Below, one piece after another: positions 8,667-17,845 of a stretch of DNA of 64,000 nucleotides. Every line of letters begins with the position of its first letter. Position 1 is the first letter of the stretch. This DNA comes from Flavobacteriaceae bacterium Ap0902 (lineage in GTDB: Bacteria > Bacteroidota > Bacteroidia > Flavobacteriales > Weeksellaceae), in NCBI GenBank assembly GCA_009835005.1, contig WTFG01000007.1, positions 1 through 64,000 on the forward strand, given 5' to 3'. A model generated the notes under the pieces. The model was not told the origin of the DNA. It saw nothing but the letters and a program-made list of their open reading frames with translations, and made no database searches. The position numbers and the translations under genes are program-made.

Positions 8667-9797
8667 ATGCAGTTTGAAATACATAAAACAGATGAAAATT
8701 CCTCTGCCAGAGCAGGCACCTTTACCACTGCTCACGGGGAGGTGCAAACGCCCATCTTTATGCCTGTGGGGACAGTGGCCAGTGTGAAAGCGGTACACCA
8801 GCGTGAATTAAAAGATGATATCAAAGCACAAATCATATTAGGAAATACCTATCATTTATATTTACGTCCAGGAATAGACATTTTAAAGGGAGCAGAAGGA
8901 CTACATAAATTCATGAACTGGAATCAGCCCATTCTCACAGATAGTGGTGGCTTTCAGGTTTATTCGCTATCGGACATTAGAAAAGTCACAGAAGAAGGCG
9001 TACGGTTTCAATCTCATATAGATGGTTCCTCTCACATGTTTTCACCAGAATATTCCATGGAAATTCAAAGAAATATCGGGGCAGACATCATCATGGCATT
9101 TGATGAATTAACTGGGATTCCTGCAGAATATAAAAATGCTAAAAAAGCCATGCATGTAACGCATAGATGGCTAGAAAGGTGTCGAACTTGGCTAGATGAA
9201 AACCCACCACTTTATGGATTTGAACAGACACTTTTCCCCATCGTACAAGGAAATTCATTTAGAGATTTAAGAGAGCAATCTGCAGAATATATCGCTAATT
9301 TTGGAGCAGATGGGAACGCTATTGGAGGTCTAAGTGTGGGCGAACCAGAAGATGTGATGTATGAAATGGCAGATTTAGTTTGTCGTATACTGCCCAAGGA
9401 TAAGCCACGTTATTTAATGGGTGTAGGAACACCTTGGAATTTATTAGAGAATATCGCTTTAGGGGTGGACATGTTTGACTGTGTCCTGCCTACTAGAAAC
9501 GCAAGAAACGGGCAATTATTCACATGGAATGGCGTGATGAACATCAAAAATGCCAAGTGGAAAGATGATTATTCGGCATTAGATGAAAATGGAACTTCTT
9601 ATGTAGATAGTGAATATTCCAAGGCTTATGTACGTCATTTATTTGCTGCCAATGAATATTTAGGTAAACAGATTGCGAGCATTCATAATTTGGCATTCTA
9701 CTTGGAATTAGTATCGGAGGCTAGAAAACATATTGTGGCAGGCGATTTCCGTTCATGGAAAGACAAAACAGTTCCTAAATTAAGAGAAAGACTTTGA
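8667..9797 (+). CDS. tgt: tRNA-guanine transglycosylase (queuine/preQ1 type)
   Basis: Exchanges guanine-34 for the queuosine precursor in tRNAs with GUN anticodons. The 376-residue protein has the family core: TPIFMPVGT, ILGNTYHLYLRPG, the substrate-binding DSGGFQVYSL, IGGLSVGE, and the nucleophile region DCVLPTRNARNG. The C-terminal zinc site is altered. Where E. coli Tgt has the CDCYTC ligand cluster, this protein has GTSYVD, keeping only the later His (SIHNL). From memory, flavobacterial relatives share this loss. The stop overlaps the start of the following permease gene (TTGA). Confidence 0.95.
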   Translation: MQFEIHKTDENSSARAGTFTTAHGEVQTPIFMPVGTVASVKAVHQRELKDDIKAQIILGNTYHLYLRPGIDILKGAEGLHKFMNWNQPILTDSGGFQVYSLSDIRKVTEEGVRFQSHIDGSSHMFSPEYSMEIQRNIGADIIMAFDELTGIPAEYKNAKKAMHVTHRWLERCRTWLDENPPLYGFEQTLFPIVQGNSFRDLREQSAEYIANFGADGNAIGGLSVGEPEDVMYEMADLVCRILPKDKPRYLMGVGTPWNLLENIALGVDMFDCVLPTRNARNGQLFTWNGVMNIKNAKWKDDYSALDENGTSYVDSEYSKAYVRHLFAANEYLGKQIASIHNLAFYLELVSEARKHIVAGDFRSWKDKTVPKLRERL

Positions 9798-10891
9798 TTA
9801 AAAAACTAGACCAATATATCATGCGTAATTTCATAGGCACTTTTGTGTTTATGACCATGCTGCTTGCGATTATCGTTTTAGTGATAGATTTCAGCCAGAG
9901 AATTAGCAAAATCCAAGACAATGGTTCCACCATAGGAGCCGCTCTTACAGATTATTATCCTTTCTTTTTACTTTGGATGGTCAATACATTCCTGCCCATT
10001 GGTGTGTTTATTTCTGCTATCTATTTCACTTCTAGATTAGCAAATAACACAGAGATTGTGGCCATGACTTCTGGTGGGATGAGTTTCTTTCGCCTTACAA
10101 GACCTTATCTCATAGTAGCACTATCCATTGGCGCTATATCTTTTGTCGTAAATCATTTTTGGTTGCCAGAAGCCAATATCCATAAAAACGAATATTATTA
10201 TAACTATCTTCAGCGGTCTTCTAACGAAAGGGAATATTTTAAGGGACGTCCCATTGCAGCAAGAATTTCCCCGAACGAATATATATTCCTTCATAACTAT
10301 AGCCGGATTACCAACAATGGAAATGGTTTTTTATTTCAGAAATTTGATGGGATAGATTTGGTTTATTCCTTAAGAGCCAATGATCTTATTTGGAATCAAG
10401 AAGATTCTATTTATAGCTTAAATAGATATTATGAACGCTTTGTAAGGGAAGGCAAGAGAGATAGCCTGGTGTATGGTAACAAATTAGAGCAACGCTTTGA
10501 TGTAACACCAGATCAATTATTGCCAGAGGGTTATGTAGCAGAAACCATGAATTCCATTGAGTTAAGAAAATTTATAGAGAGAGAAAAATTTAAAGGTTCT
10601 GGAAGTGTAAGTGTATATTTAAATGAATTGTATCAACGCACGAGTTTGCCTTTTTCTTCTATTATCCTCACTTTATTAGCCTTATCCCTTGCTTCTCAAA
10701 AGAAAAGAGGAGGCTTAGGTTTAAATTTAGCCATTGGCATTTCACTTGCCTTTGTTTATATATTTGGTAATGAGGCAAGCAAGGTATTAGCTAGTGTAGG
10801 AGACTTGGATCCCTTATTAGCTGTATGGATGTCTAATATAATTTTTGGTATTTTAACGATTTTCTTATACTTCAAAAGAGCTTTTAGTTAG
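9794..10891 (+). CDS. LptF/LptG-family lipopolysaccharide export permease
   Basis: 365-residue inner membrane protein of the YjgP/YjgQ family. These act with LptB to extract LPS and push it along the Lpt bridge. Three N-terminal membrane segments (about residues 12-35, 55-78, 100-120) and three C-terminal ones (about 285-300, 312-328, 338-358) flank a periplasmic domain. I use the TTG at 9794 because LKKLDQYIMRNFIGT-type N-termini are normal for the family. It overlaps the tgt stop, so the two genes are probably co-transcribed. Whether it is LptF or LptG cannot be told alone. Confidence 0.88.
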   Translation: MIKKLDQYIMRNFIGTFVFMTMLLAIIVLVIDFSQRISKIQDNGSTIGAALTDYYPFFLLWMVNTFLPIGVFISAIYFTSRLANNTEIVAMTSGGMSFFRLTRPYLIVALSIGAISFVVNHFWLPEANIHKNEYYYNYLQRSSNEREYFKGRPIAARISPNEYIFLHNYSRITNNGNGFLFQKFDGIDLVYSLRANDLIWNQEDSIYSLNRYYERFVREGKRDSLVYGNKLEQRFDVTPDQLLPEGYVAETMNSIELRKFIEREKFKGSGSVSVYLNELYQRTSLPFSSIILTLLALSLASQKKRGGLGLNLAIGISLAFVYIFGNEASKVLASVGDLDPLLAVWMSNIIFGILTIFLYFKRAFS

Positions 10892-10935
10892 GTTTATGGC
10901 GTAGTTTTTGATTGGTGAAAGATGTTGTGAGATTA

Positions 10936-11709
10936 ATGACGTTTATATTATACATGTTCCTTGGTTTTCAGTTCTTGAATGGTCAAAATGATTCATCTAT
11001 GAACTGTAACAAACCTTCTGAAATTAATCAAAAACAGGTCTTTGTAGCATGTATAGACTTTAAAAAAGATAGATTAAATTTTAGAGAAGCTTTAGTACTA
11101 GCGCAACAAGGAATGAGGAAGTTTCCTTATAGCTATCATTTAAGACTCAATAAAGCATTACTCCTAGAAAGTCTTGGTAATTCGCGTGCAGCAGAAAAAG
11201 AATTAATAGGTTTAATCTATTTATACCCCAACCGCCAAGAATTGCATAATTATTTAGGTAGAATTTTTTATGAAACCAATAAGAGTAAAGCACTTTTAGC
11301 GTTGCTAAGTAGCATTGCCCTAGATCCAGATAATGAAATAGGACAAGAGAATTTAATCTTTGTTAAAAGGTTATTAGATAGGAATCCATTGAGAGAAAAA
11401 CCTTCCGTTAATCGCTCTTCTCTCACTTCTTTTCAAATAGATGATTTTGAAATCATCAATCAGCGTTTGTCTAGATTATCAAAAAACAAAACTACGGCTG
11501 CTTCTAAATTAGAAGATAGGTTGGGTTTATTTTTTGAAACTTTGAATAATTATAAACACAGAAAAGAAGGTTTCTTTTGGGAATTTTACGCACCACATTA
11601 TATCAATATTTATAAAAAAAATTTAACAAAAGATTTTGCTAACTATATTTCTGAAAATCAAAACGGTAAACGTTCAGCTCAGATGAAATTCGATTTTGGC
11701 ACTAAATAA
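10936..11709 (+). CDS. Exported TPR-like protein of unknown function
   Basis: 257 residues from the ATG at 10936. A signal-peptide-like hydrophobic start (MTFILYMFLGFQFLNGQ) is followed by helical repeats with TPR character (about residues 45-130: ALVLAQQGMRKFPYSYHLRLN, then AEKELIGLIYLYP). The C-terminal half has no family I recognise. Upstream in-frame TTG and GTG codons would add eight residues before the hydrophobic segment. It follows the Lpt permease by 44 bases and could be part of that transcript. Confidence 0.6.
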   Translation: MTFILYMFLGFQFLNGQNDSSMNCNKPSEINQKQVFVACIDFKKDRLNFREALVLAQQGMRKFPYSYHLRLNKALLLESLGNSRAAEKELIGLIYLYPNRQELHNYLGRIFYETNKSKALLALLSSIALDPDNEIGQENLIFVKRLLDRNPLREKPSVNRSSLTSFQIDDFEIINQRLSRLSKNKTTAASKLEDRLGLFFETLNNYKHRKEGFFWEFYAPHYINIYKKNLTKDFANYISENQNGKRSAQMKFDFGTK

Positions 11710-11724
11710 ATATCAAAAATAATT

Positions 11725-11753
11725 TTGAGATTAAAAAATAGCGTGTATATTTG
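11725..11753 (+). promoter_or_regulatory. Promoter of tRNA-Val
   Basis: A TTG at 11725-11727, an 18-base gap and TATATTTG at 11746-11753 give a complete Bacteroidetes promoter, ending 16 bases before the mature tRNA. Confidence 0.75.
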
Positions 11754-11769
11754 CAATCCAATTACGAAA

Positions 11770-11844
11770 GGGCTCTTAGCTCAGTTGGTTCAGAGCACCT
11801 GCCTTACAAGCAGGGGGTCACTGGTTCGAATCCAGTAGGGCCCA
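11770..11844 (+). tRNA. tRNA-Val (anticodon TAC)
   Basis: A full cloverleaf can be drawn. The acceptor stem is GGGCTCT/AGGGCCC. The D arm is GCTC..GAGC, the anticodon stem CCTGC/GCAGG with loop CTTACAA, and the T arm ACTGG/CCAGT with TTCGAAT. The discriminator is A and CCA is not encoded. The loop gives anticodon TAC, which reads valine codons. Confidence 0.95.
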
Positions 11845-11857
11845 CTCTTTCAGAAAG

Positions 11858-11887
11858 CCACTTACAGCAATGTAAGTGGTTTTTTTA
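11858..11887 (+). terminator. Intrinsic terminator after tRNA-Val
   Basis: An eight-base-pair stem CCACTTAC/GTAAGTGG with a six-base loop is followed by eight T. Confidence 0.88.
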
Positions 11888-12093
11888 TTTCCCTTTCTCT
11901 AAAGATTTTATCTTGCAAGAAGAACTTTCTCAACACTGATATAAATTCATGTAAGTTCTAGTTTTATTAATATTTGAGCGGCTAATTTTACTTATAGAAA
12001 TACTTAAAAAAGGACTTCATAAGTTTTATTAACAAACAGTAATCTTTATTTTTATCTCAAATAAGTTTATGTTGTATTTAATATGTACAAAGA

Positions 12094-13316
12094 ATGAATT
12101 TTATGATGAGATATTTAATATTTATATGGGTTTTTATTTTTAATATATGTATTGCTCAGCAAAAAGAGATGAGGAAGAGCTTAGATAGTATAGGATATCT
12201 AGGTTCTTCTATCTCTAAAAATATCGATAATATTAGATATCGAGATATCGTGGTAAGAGGAAATAGCGGTTCTCATGCTTATACTGGAAGCGATTATACC
12301 AGGGCTCTATTGAAAAAAGTTATGGTGGTACACAGGTTAAATTTGGTTGGCAGACAACTCAAGAAAATGAGTGGGCGCAGTATTACGGTTATCCAAGTTA
12401 CGGTGTTGGTGTGTATTCAGGTTTTTTAGGAGATCCGGAAATATTTGGAAACCCCAATGCTGTTTATGGCTTTGTGAATTTTCCATTAAGCAGTGACCAT
12501 AAAAAGAATATCTTGAGTGTAGAGCCTGCACTAGGGTTAACCTATAATCTAGAGCCCTATGATGCTGATAATAATCCATTGAATGAAGCCATTGGAGCCA
12601 AAGCCGCAGTATATGCAAGTGTTAAGTTAGGTTATAACTATAAGATAAATAGAGAAATTGATTTTGAGTATGGGTTGGATTTCACTCATTTCAGTAATGG
12701 ACGTTTATATACCCCTAATTATGGTCTTAATATGGTTGGAATTCATTTAGGTTTGAAGTATAACTATTCTCCAGATCAGAAAAAACTGAATCCAGATTTA
12801 TATAAAACAAATAATGTATTGCCAGCAAGGTATTTAAGACCACATAGCACACCCAAAATAAAATCAGATGATAGCAATTCAATCAACGCTTATGTAGGAG
12901 GGAGTACAGTTCAAACATATGAAAATCAGGGTGCTGATATTCGCTATGCTGCATTAAGCGGTATAATAGAATATCAACACAAAATTAATATGGCAAGTGG
13001 ATACACGGTAGGGCTTGATTATTTCTTTGATGGGAGTCTAGCAGAGGAGTTTCCAGACAGATTAGAAAAACGTCATCATCTTGGAATTCACGCCGGATAT
13101 GATTTCATGTTTTATAAATTTACGCTCGGAGTCCATATTGGAACTTATCTAAATAATAATCCTACAAAGCCAGCCTATTTCTTTCGCCCTGCATTAAGAT
13201 ATGATATAGGTAAGAGATTTTATGGACAAATTGGGCTAAAGACTAGAGGGTTTGCAGCGGATTGGATTGAATTTGGTGTTGGATTTAGACCATTTAGATG
13301 GTGGGGAGATGAATGA
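12094..13316 (+). pseudogene. PagL-like lipid A deacylase / acyloxyacyl hydrolase, frameshifted
   Basis: Two overlapping frames together make one outer membrane protein of about 407 residues. The first (12094 to about 12318) gives a signal peptide and the start of the mature chain. The second, in another frame, carries the beta-barrel: YGGTQVKFGWQTTQENEW, NYLEPYD-type loops, DFTHFSNGRLYTPNYG with the His-Ser of the deacylase family, and the C-terminal DWIEFGVGFRPF. The frames join if one A is added to the A6 run at 12313-12318. The family removes an acyl chain from lipid A. The gene may be a real inactivated copy or a homopolymer sequencing error. Confidence 0.8.
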
Positions 13317-13552
13317 AAATTCCCTATAAAATCCTATAACACTTATACCATATATCTATTAGGATATAACTGATTTATGGTTAGCCTTCAATTTATTCGA
13401 TTAAAATTTAACGATTAGATGCAATTGGTATAATTTATGCCTCCATAAATATCATAAGTGCGGTAAGTACTTGGATACTTAAAATATTAAGATTATAAAC
13501 CTATTTGACTATTCTGAAAGTGGATTCAAATCAAAATAAATCATAGAATATA

Positions 13553-14329
13553 ATGAGAGATAAGCAAGATCTGTTTAATTTAAAGGGGAAGGTAGCTATT
13601 GTTACTGGTGGAGCAAGTGGCATCGGTAAAGCCACTGCAGCTATATTAGCACAACACGGTGCAAATATTGTAATAGCAGATATAGATATCGAATCTGCCA
13701 AAAAAACGGCAAAAGAAATAGGTGAACTTGGGGTAAAAGCCATCCCAATTTCTTGTAATGTGTTGAGGGATGAGGATCTGGTGAACCTTGTGGAAACTAC
13801 AGTTAATGAGTTAGGGGGGATTCATATTCTTATTAATAATGCCGGCGGTGGCGGTGGTGGAAAGGAGAATCCCTTCAGTACCAGTTTAGATAATATTAGA
13901 AGAGACTATGAATTTAATGTCTTTAGTGGATGGAGACTTTGCCAATTGGTGGTTCCTCACATGCAAGAGGCTGGATATGGATCTATTGTCTTTACAACAT
14001 CTATGTCTAGCATAAACAAAAGCCCTAATATGAGTGGTTACGGAGGCTCTAAAGCTGCAGTGAACCATACAGTTGCTAATTTGGCACAAGACTTTGGGCC
14101 TGTCGTGCGTATTAATGCCGTTGGGCCAGGAGCGACTAGAACAGAAGCCTTGGAGAGCGTATTAACGCCAGAAATTGAAGAAAAAATGTTAGCCCATACT
14201 CCAATCAAGCGTTTAGGCAAAGTAGAGGATATTGCGGGTGCTATGTTGTATTTTGCAGCGCCTATATCTGAATGGGTAAGTGGGCAGACTTTATTCGTAA
14301 ATGGTGGTGGTGTGCAAACTTTAGATTAA
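13553..14329 (+). CDS. hdhA: SDR oxidoreductase, 7alpha-hydroxysteroid dehydrogenase-like
   Basis: 258-residue short-chain dehydrogenase with a Rossmann fold: TGGASGIGKAT nucleotide site near residues 19-29, NNAG, catalytic Ser in TTSMSS, and Tyr-Lys in SGYGGSKAA. Several stretches track E. coli HdhA unusually well, for example the NNAGGGGGGK loop, the LTPEIEEKMLAHTPIKRLG segment and the end WVSGQTLFVNGGGVQ. An NAD(P)-dependent oxidation of a steroid hydroxyl, such as a bile acid, is therefore plausible. Substrate range in SDRs is hard to predict, so only the oxidoreductase class is firm. An amidohydrolase gene follows after 93 bases. Confidence 0.82.
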   Translation: MRDKQDLFNLKGKVAIVTGGASGIGKATAAILAQHGANIVIADIDIESAKKTAKEIGELGVKAIPISCNVLRDEDLVNLVETTVNELGGIHILINNAGGGGGGKENPFSTSLDNIRRDYEFNVFSGWRLCQLVVPHMQEAGYGSIVFTTSMSSINKSPNMSGYGGSKAAVNHTVANLAQDFGPVVRINAVGPGATRTEALESVLTPEIEEKMLAHTPIKRLGKVEDIAGAMLYFAAPISEWVSGQTLFVNGGGVQTLD

Positions 14330-14422
14330 AATCTTTCATCTAAGTTTGCTTTAACCATATTCTCCAATTCAGGACATTTTTCTTTAGTTCTGAGCTTAAA
14401 TGTGTTAAAAAAAACTTAAATT

Positions 14423-16138
14423 ATGATTTATAGAATTTTACTTTCAAGTTTGGTGTTTAGCCTATTATTTAGTTGTGCGGTTCAAAAAAATCAGCGTACT
14501 GGAAATGTGCCTAAAATTTATTACAACGGTGATATCATTACCATGCATACCCAAGAACCTACCTATGTGGAGGCTGTGGTTGAAGTGCATGGAAAAATCG
14601 CATTTGTAGGTGATTTAAATACCGTGTTAAATAGGTATAAAGACCATAATCTTATTGATTTAAAGGGTAAAACAATGTTACCTGGATTTATAGACCCGCA
14701 TAGTCATTTCGGCATGGTATCTAACTCAATGGGTCAAGTAGATTTAAACCCTTCACCTGTTGGGAATGTTTCTACCATAGAAGATATACAATTAGCTTTG
14801 GTGCGGTATAAGAAGGATCATAATATACCAGATGGAGATTGGATTTTCGGTTGGGGATATGATGATGGACAATTGGCAGAAAAACGACATCTGAATAAGA
14901 ATGAGATAGATGCAGTTTTACCAAATAACCCAGTATATCTACAACATACAAGTGGTCATATGGGTGTAGCTAATTCTATGGCTTTAAATAAATTAAGTGT
15001 GAACGCTTCTACGCCTAATCCAGAAGGTGGGAATATTGCCCGTATCAAAGGCAGTAATGAACCAAATGGATTAGTCCAAGAAACGGCTATGTATCCCTTT
15101 GTGGGTAATATGCTGGAGGTTCTAGCCAAAGATCAAGAAAAATATTTTGAACAAACCCAAGACTTTTATGCCCAGAATGGGATTACTACAGCACAAGATG
15201 GTATGACGGATCGCCCCACGATTCATTTCTTTCAGAGTCAAGCAAATCAAGGTAAATTAAAATTAGATTTGATAGCATTAGCGGGATTTAGTGATTTAAG
15301 TGAGAATATTAAAGATGAGGATTTAAGATTTAAAACCTATAAAAATGGATTCAAAGTGCAAGGCACCAAAATAATTGCGGATGGTTCTCCGCAGGGGAAA
15401 ACCGCTTACTTTACTCAATCTTATCTAACGGAGGTGCCAGATTGCGATAGTAATTGTAAAGGGTTACCAAGTATATCACAAAATAACTTAAACAATTTAT
15501 TTAAAACTGCTTATGAACATGATAATCAACTATTCATTCACTGTAATGGAGATGCCAGTATTGATATGGTAATTGAAGCACATGAATATGCCTGTAAAAC
15601 GTTGAATCAGCCACTAGACAAAGATAGGCGAACCATTGCCATACACGCTCAATTTGTGAGACCAGATCAACTAGAAATATTTAAAAAATACAAAATAGAG
15701 CCTTCCTTCTTCACCAACCATGCTTTTTTTTGGGGAGATAACCATGTTGAGAACCTAGGAGTAATTAGAGCAAATTTCTTAAGTCCTATACACAGTGCAG
15801 ATAAATTAGGGTTAAAATATACCAATCATTCAGATGCTACTGTAACACCTATAAATCCTGTTTTTACTGTGTGGTCTGCGGTAAATCGTGTTTCACGCTC
15901 GGGCAAAACCATAGGAGAGGGCGAGAAAGTTAGTCCTTATCTGGCGTTGAAAGCAATCACCAGTCACGCAGCTTATGAATTTTATGAAGAAAATTATAAA
16001 GGAACATTAGAGCAGGGAAAAATAGCCGACTTCGTTATTTTAGACAAAAACCCATTGAAGGTAAACCCAATGGACATTAAGAATATTGAAGTGGTCGAGA
16101 CTATAAAAAATGGTAAGCCGATCTACCAGAAGAAATAA
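14423..16138 (+). CDS. Amidohydrolase family 3 lipoprotein (YtcJ-like)
   Basis: 571-residue metal-dependent hydrolase anchored as a lipoprotein (lipobox LLFSC). Metal-binding motifs are FIDPHSHFG near residue 90 and further His residues in LFIHCNGD and IHAQFV. The ending KIADFVILDKNPLKV is typical of the family. Members hydrolyse amide bonds of varied small molecules. The substrate cannot be read here. It follows the SDR gene on the same strand and may share its pathway. Confidence 0.87.
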   Translation: MIYRILLSSLVFSLLFSCAVQKNQRTGNVPKIYYNGDIITMHTQEPTYVEAVVEVHGKIAFVGDLNTVLNRYKDHNLIDLKGKTMLPGFIDPHSHFGMVSNSMGQVDLNPSPVGNVSTIEDIQLALVRYKKDHNIPDGDWIFGWGYDDGQLAEKRHLNKNEIDAVLPNNPVYLQHTSGHMGVANSMALNKLSVNASTPNPEGGNIARIKGSNEPNGLVQETAMYPFVGNMLEVLAKDQEKYFEQTQDFYAQNGITTAQDGMTDRPTIHFFQSQANQGKLKLDLIALAGFSDLSENIKDEDLRFKTYKNGFKVQGTKIIADGSPQGKTAYFTQSYLTEVPDCDSNCKGLPSISQNNLNNLFKTAYEHDNQLFIHCNGDASIDMVIEAHEYACKTLNQPLDKDRRTIAIHAQFVRPDQLEIFKKYKIEPSFFTNHAFFWGDNHVENLGVIRANFLSPIHSADKLGLKYTNHSDATVTPINPVFTVWSAVNRVSRSGKTIGEGEKVSPYLALKAITSHAAYEFYEENYKGTLEQGKIADFVILDKNPLKVNPMDIKNIEVVETIKNGKPIYQKK

Positions 16139-16295
16139 TTGTACGCTTTGGTATACTAGAGTTTTTTTATGCTTTATATTTAACGATTAAAAACTTTTAC
16201 ATAATAAAAGCTCCTTAACACTCCAATTTTTATTTATTCTAATCGTAAATAGTTGATAACAAGTTGTTTAGATTCATTCATGATTTATGGTTTTG

Positions 16296-16303
16296 TACAT
16301 TTG
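16296..16303 (+). promoter_or_regulatory. -7 box for the small Cys-rich gene
   Basis: TACATTTG fits TAnnTTTG and lies 26 bases before the ATG at 16330. It excludes the longer in-frame start at 16264. Confidence 0.55.
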
Positions 16304-16329
16304 TATTAGAAATCAAAAAAACAAAAGTT

Positions 16330-16575
16330 ATGTCTATAAGATTAGTAAACGGTTGCGTAAATTGTCAGAATTTAACAAATAATCACTTCTGTACAGTTCA
16401 TGATGCTAAAGTAGAAGAAGCGTACACATGTGATGAGTTTGATATGCGTGTGAGTTTAAAGGATGAGGTGGAATGTGGTACTTGCTATAAGTTTCATACG
16501 CCAGAATGTCCTAGACAAGAGCATGCAGCGGTAGGAATGTTATGTAATGAATATGCGCCTAAAGCAGTAAGTTAA
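16330..16575 (+). CDS. Small Cys-rich, probably zinc-binding protein
   Basis: 81 residues with nine Cys and several His. They are arranged as C-x2-C...C-x2-H (residues 9, 12, 21, 24) and later C-x2-C...C (49, 52, 59), with one more Cys near 71. This looks like one or two metal-binding knuckles in a cytoplasmic protein, since there is no signal peptide or membrane segment. I do not recognise a named family. It has its own promoter. Confidence 0.7.
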   Translation: MSIRLVNGCVNCQNLTNNHFCTVHDAKVEEAYTCDEFDMRVSLKDEVECGTCYKFHTPECPRQEHAAVGMLCNEYAPKAVS

Positions 16576-16647
16576 TTTAATCCACTATAATTAATCTCGC
16601 TGTAGTAGAAAGAGCGTGCAGTTCATTTAATTTAAAATTTAAAAACA

Positions 16648-16784
16648 GTAGTAGCGGTCTCAAAACCTTAAAAACCGGTTATTCTGAACTTGATTCAGAA
16701 TCTTATTAAATTGATAACCAGTTTACTATGAGACCCTGAAATAAATTCAGGGTGACAAAAACGAGGTTTTGAGACGGCTACTAC
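16648..16784. repeat. Palindromic interspersed repeat, copy 1 (about 137 bp)
   Basis: The outer inverted ends GTAGTAGCGGTCTCAAAACC and GGTTTTGAGACGGCTACTAC pair at 19 of 20 positions. Inside lie two smaller inverted repeats (ATTCTGAA..TTCAGAAT and ACCCTGAA..TTCAGGGT). A near copy lies at 59664-59803. There is no coding sequence, so it looks like a MITE/REP-type element. Confidence 0.85.
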
Positions 16785-16830
16785 ATTAATTTAATCTAAT
16801 TTCATGATGGTCCATTCCTTTTGAACGTTC

Positions 16831-17229
16831 CTATTGCTTGTGATAAGTGAGGGTGTCACCGTCCTTTGCAATAATCAACTCAGTTTCCGTAAGGTCTATT
16901 AGCTCATATTTTTGTGCGTTCATCACCGTTTGTTCGCCTTCACTCCCTTTTCTGGCAAAGACCAATTGATTATCTTCTAAAGTCCAATCTTTTAACGCCA
17001 ATTCTTTCATGTTATTTTGAGCCACAGAACCATCATTGTACAAAGCAAATGATTTTTCACTATCCGCCTGATTCACCCAAGTTCCTAGAAGATTGGTTAG
17101 GTTCATTCCTTTTCTCTCTGCCATGGTGGTGGTTGTTTCTACAACATTGTCCTGATTACTTTCCTTTTCGCAAGCCGTATTCAATAGGGATATTATACAA
17201 ATGGCTATGATTGATTTAGGTAAATTCAT
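16831..17229 (-). CDS. Small lipoprotein, lipocalin-like fold suspected
   Basis: 132 residues from the Met at 17229, chosen because it begins a good lipoprotein signal (MNLPKSIIAICIISLLNTAC). The mature part begins a LLGTWVNQ strand and alternates short beta strands (KSFALYNDGSV, WTLEDNQLVFA, ELIIAKDGDTLTY). This is the pattern of small lipocalin-like lipoproteins of Bacteroidetes. Function unknown. It is the last of three minus-strand envelope genes. Confidence 0.65.
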   Translation of the reverse strand: MNLPKSIIAICIISLLNTACEKESNQDNVVETTTTMAERKGMNLTNLLGTWVNQADSEKSFALYNDGSVAQNNMKELALKDWTLEDNQLVFARKGSEGEQTVMNAQKYELIDLTETELIIAKDGDTLTYHKQ

Positions 17230-17339
17230 TTCTAAAAAATTTAGATACAAATATATCATATTTTTGGTGGTAGGTTTATGATTATAAACACAAAAAGCCA
17301 CGGTAATGCATGACACTTCTACTGATATAGATGAGATGC

Positions 17340-17843
17340 TTAATTCTTTTTCGCGATAATGGTTCTATCCTCTTTTTCTATGGTTTCTATCTCATCCCCA
17401 TTATCATGGTATTCTCCTTCATCTTTAGAGCCGAAGAATTTCATGTATAAAAGATATAGCACAATGACCCCAAGTATTAGCAACCATCCACTATATTTAT
17501 CCATAAAAGATAACTTGAGTAGTTCTTCTTTATTTAGGTTGTGTGAAGCAACAATTTCATCTGCCGTAACTTCGTCAAATTCCAGATAAAATTCTGTATT
17601 GAGATTTTCAGTACCTACAAGGACGGGGTCTTTAGAAACCCAAAGAGGCATACCGGCTATATCGAAAGTTTCATACAAGATTCCTAAATCAAAAAATCTA
17701 CCTGGATTGGTCATGTATTCCTCTGTATTTGGAAATTCATGTACTACTTTGATGTTTTCTGTTTTCCCGACAGATATTCTTGCAGAAGCTTGTTGAATCC
17801 CAGCAAAAAGGACTACGATTAATATTAAAATGCTTTTTTTCAT
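17340..17843 (-). CDS. Exported protein with single C-terminal membrane anchor
   Basis: 167 residues: signal peptide (1-21), a periplasmic domain of about 90 residues, a membrane helix near 116-136 (WLLILGVIVLYLLYMKFF), and an acidic cytoplasmic tail. No family recognised. It starts two bases after the stop of the next gene upstream (17846), so the pair is one operon. The neighbourhood suggests an envelope role linked to the divergent SPFH operon, but this is inference only. Confidence 0.65.
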   Translation of the reverse strand: MKKSILILIVVLFAGIQQASARISVGKTENIKVVHEFPNTEEYMTNPGRFFDLGILYETFDIAGMPLWVSKDPVLVGTENLNTEFYLEFDEVTADEIVASHNLNKEELLKLSFMDKYSGWLLILGVIVLYLLYMKFFGSKDEGEYHDNGDEIETIEKEDRTIIAKKN

Positions 17844-17845
17844 AC

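Noticed and set aside
12305-12325. Programmed -1 frameshift at the A6 run
   Set aside because: The zero frame reads AAA AAA, and slipping back would put a Lys tRNA on GAA. No stimulatory hairpin is evident, so an indel is simpler.
12337-12618. Minus-strand frame over the PagL frameshift
   Set aside because: Antisense to the barrel coding sequence, which has clear family motifs.
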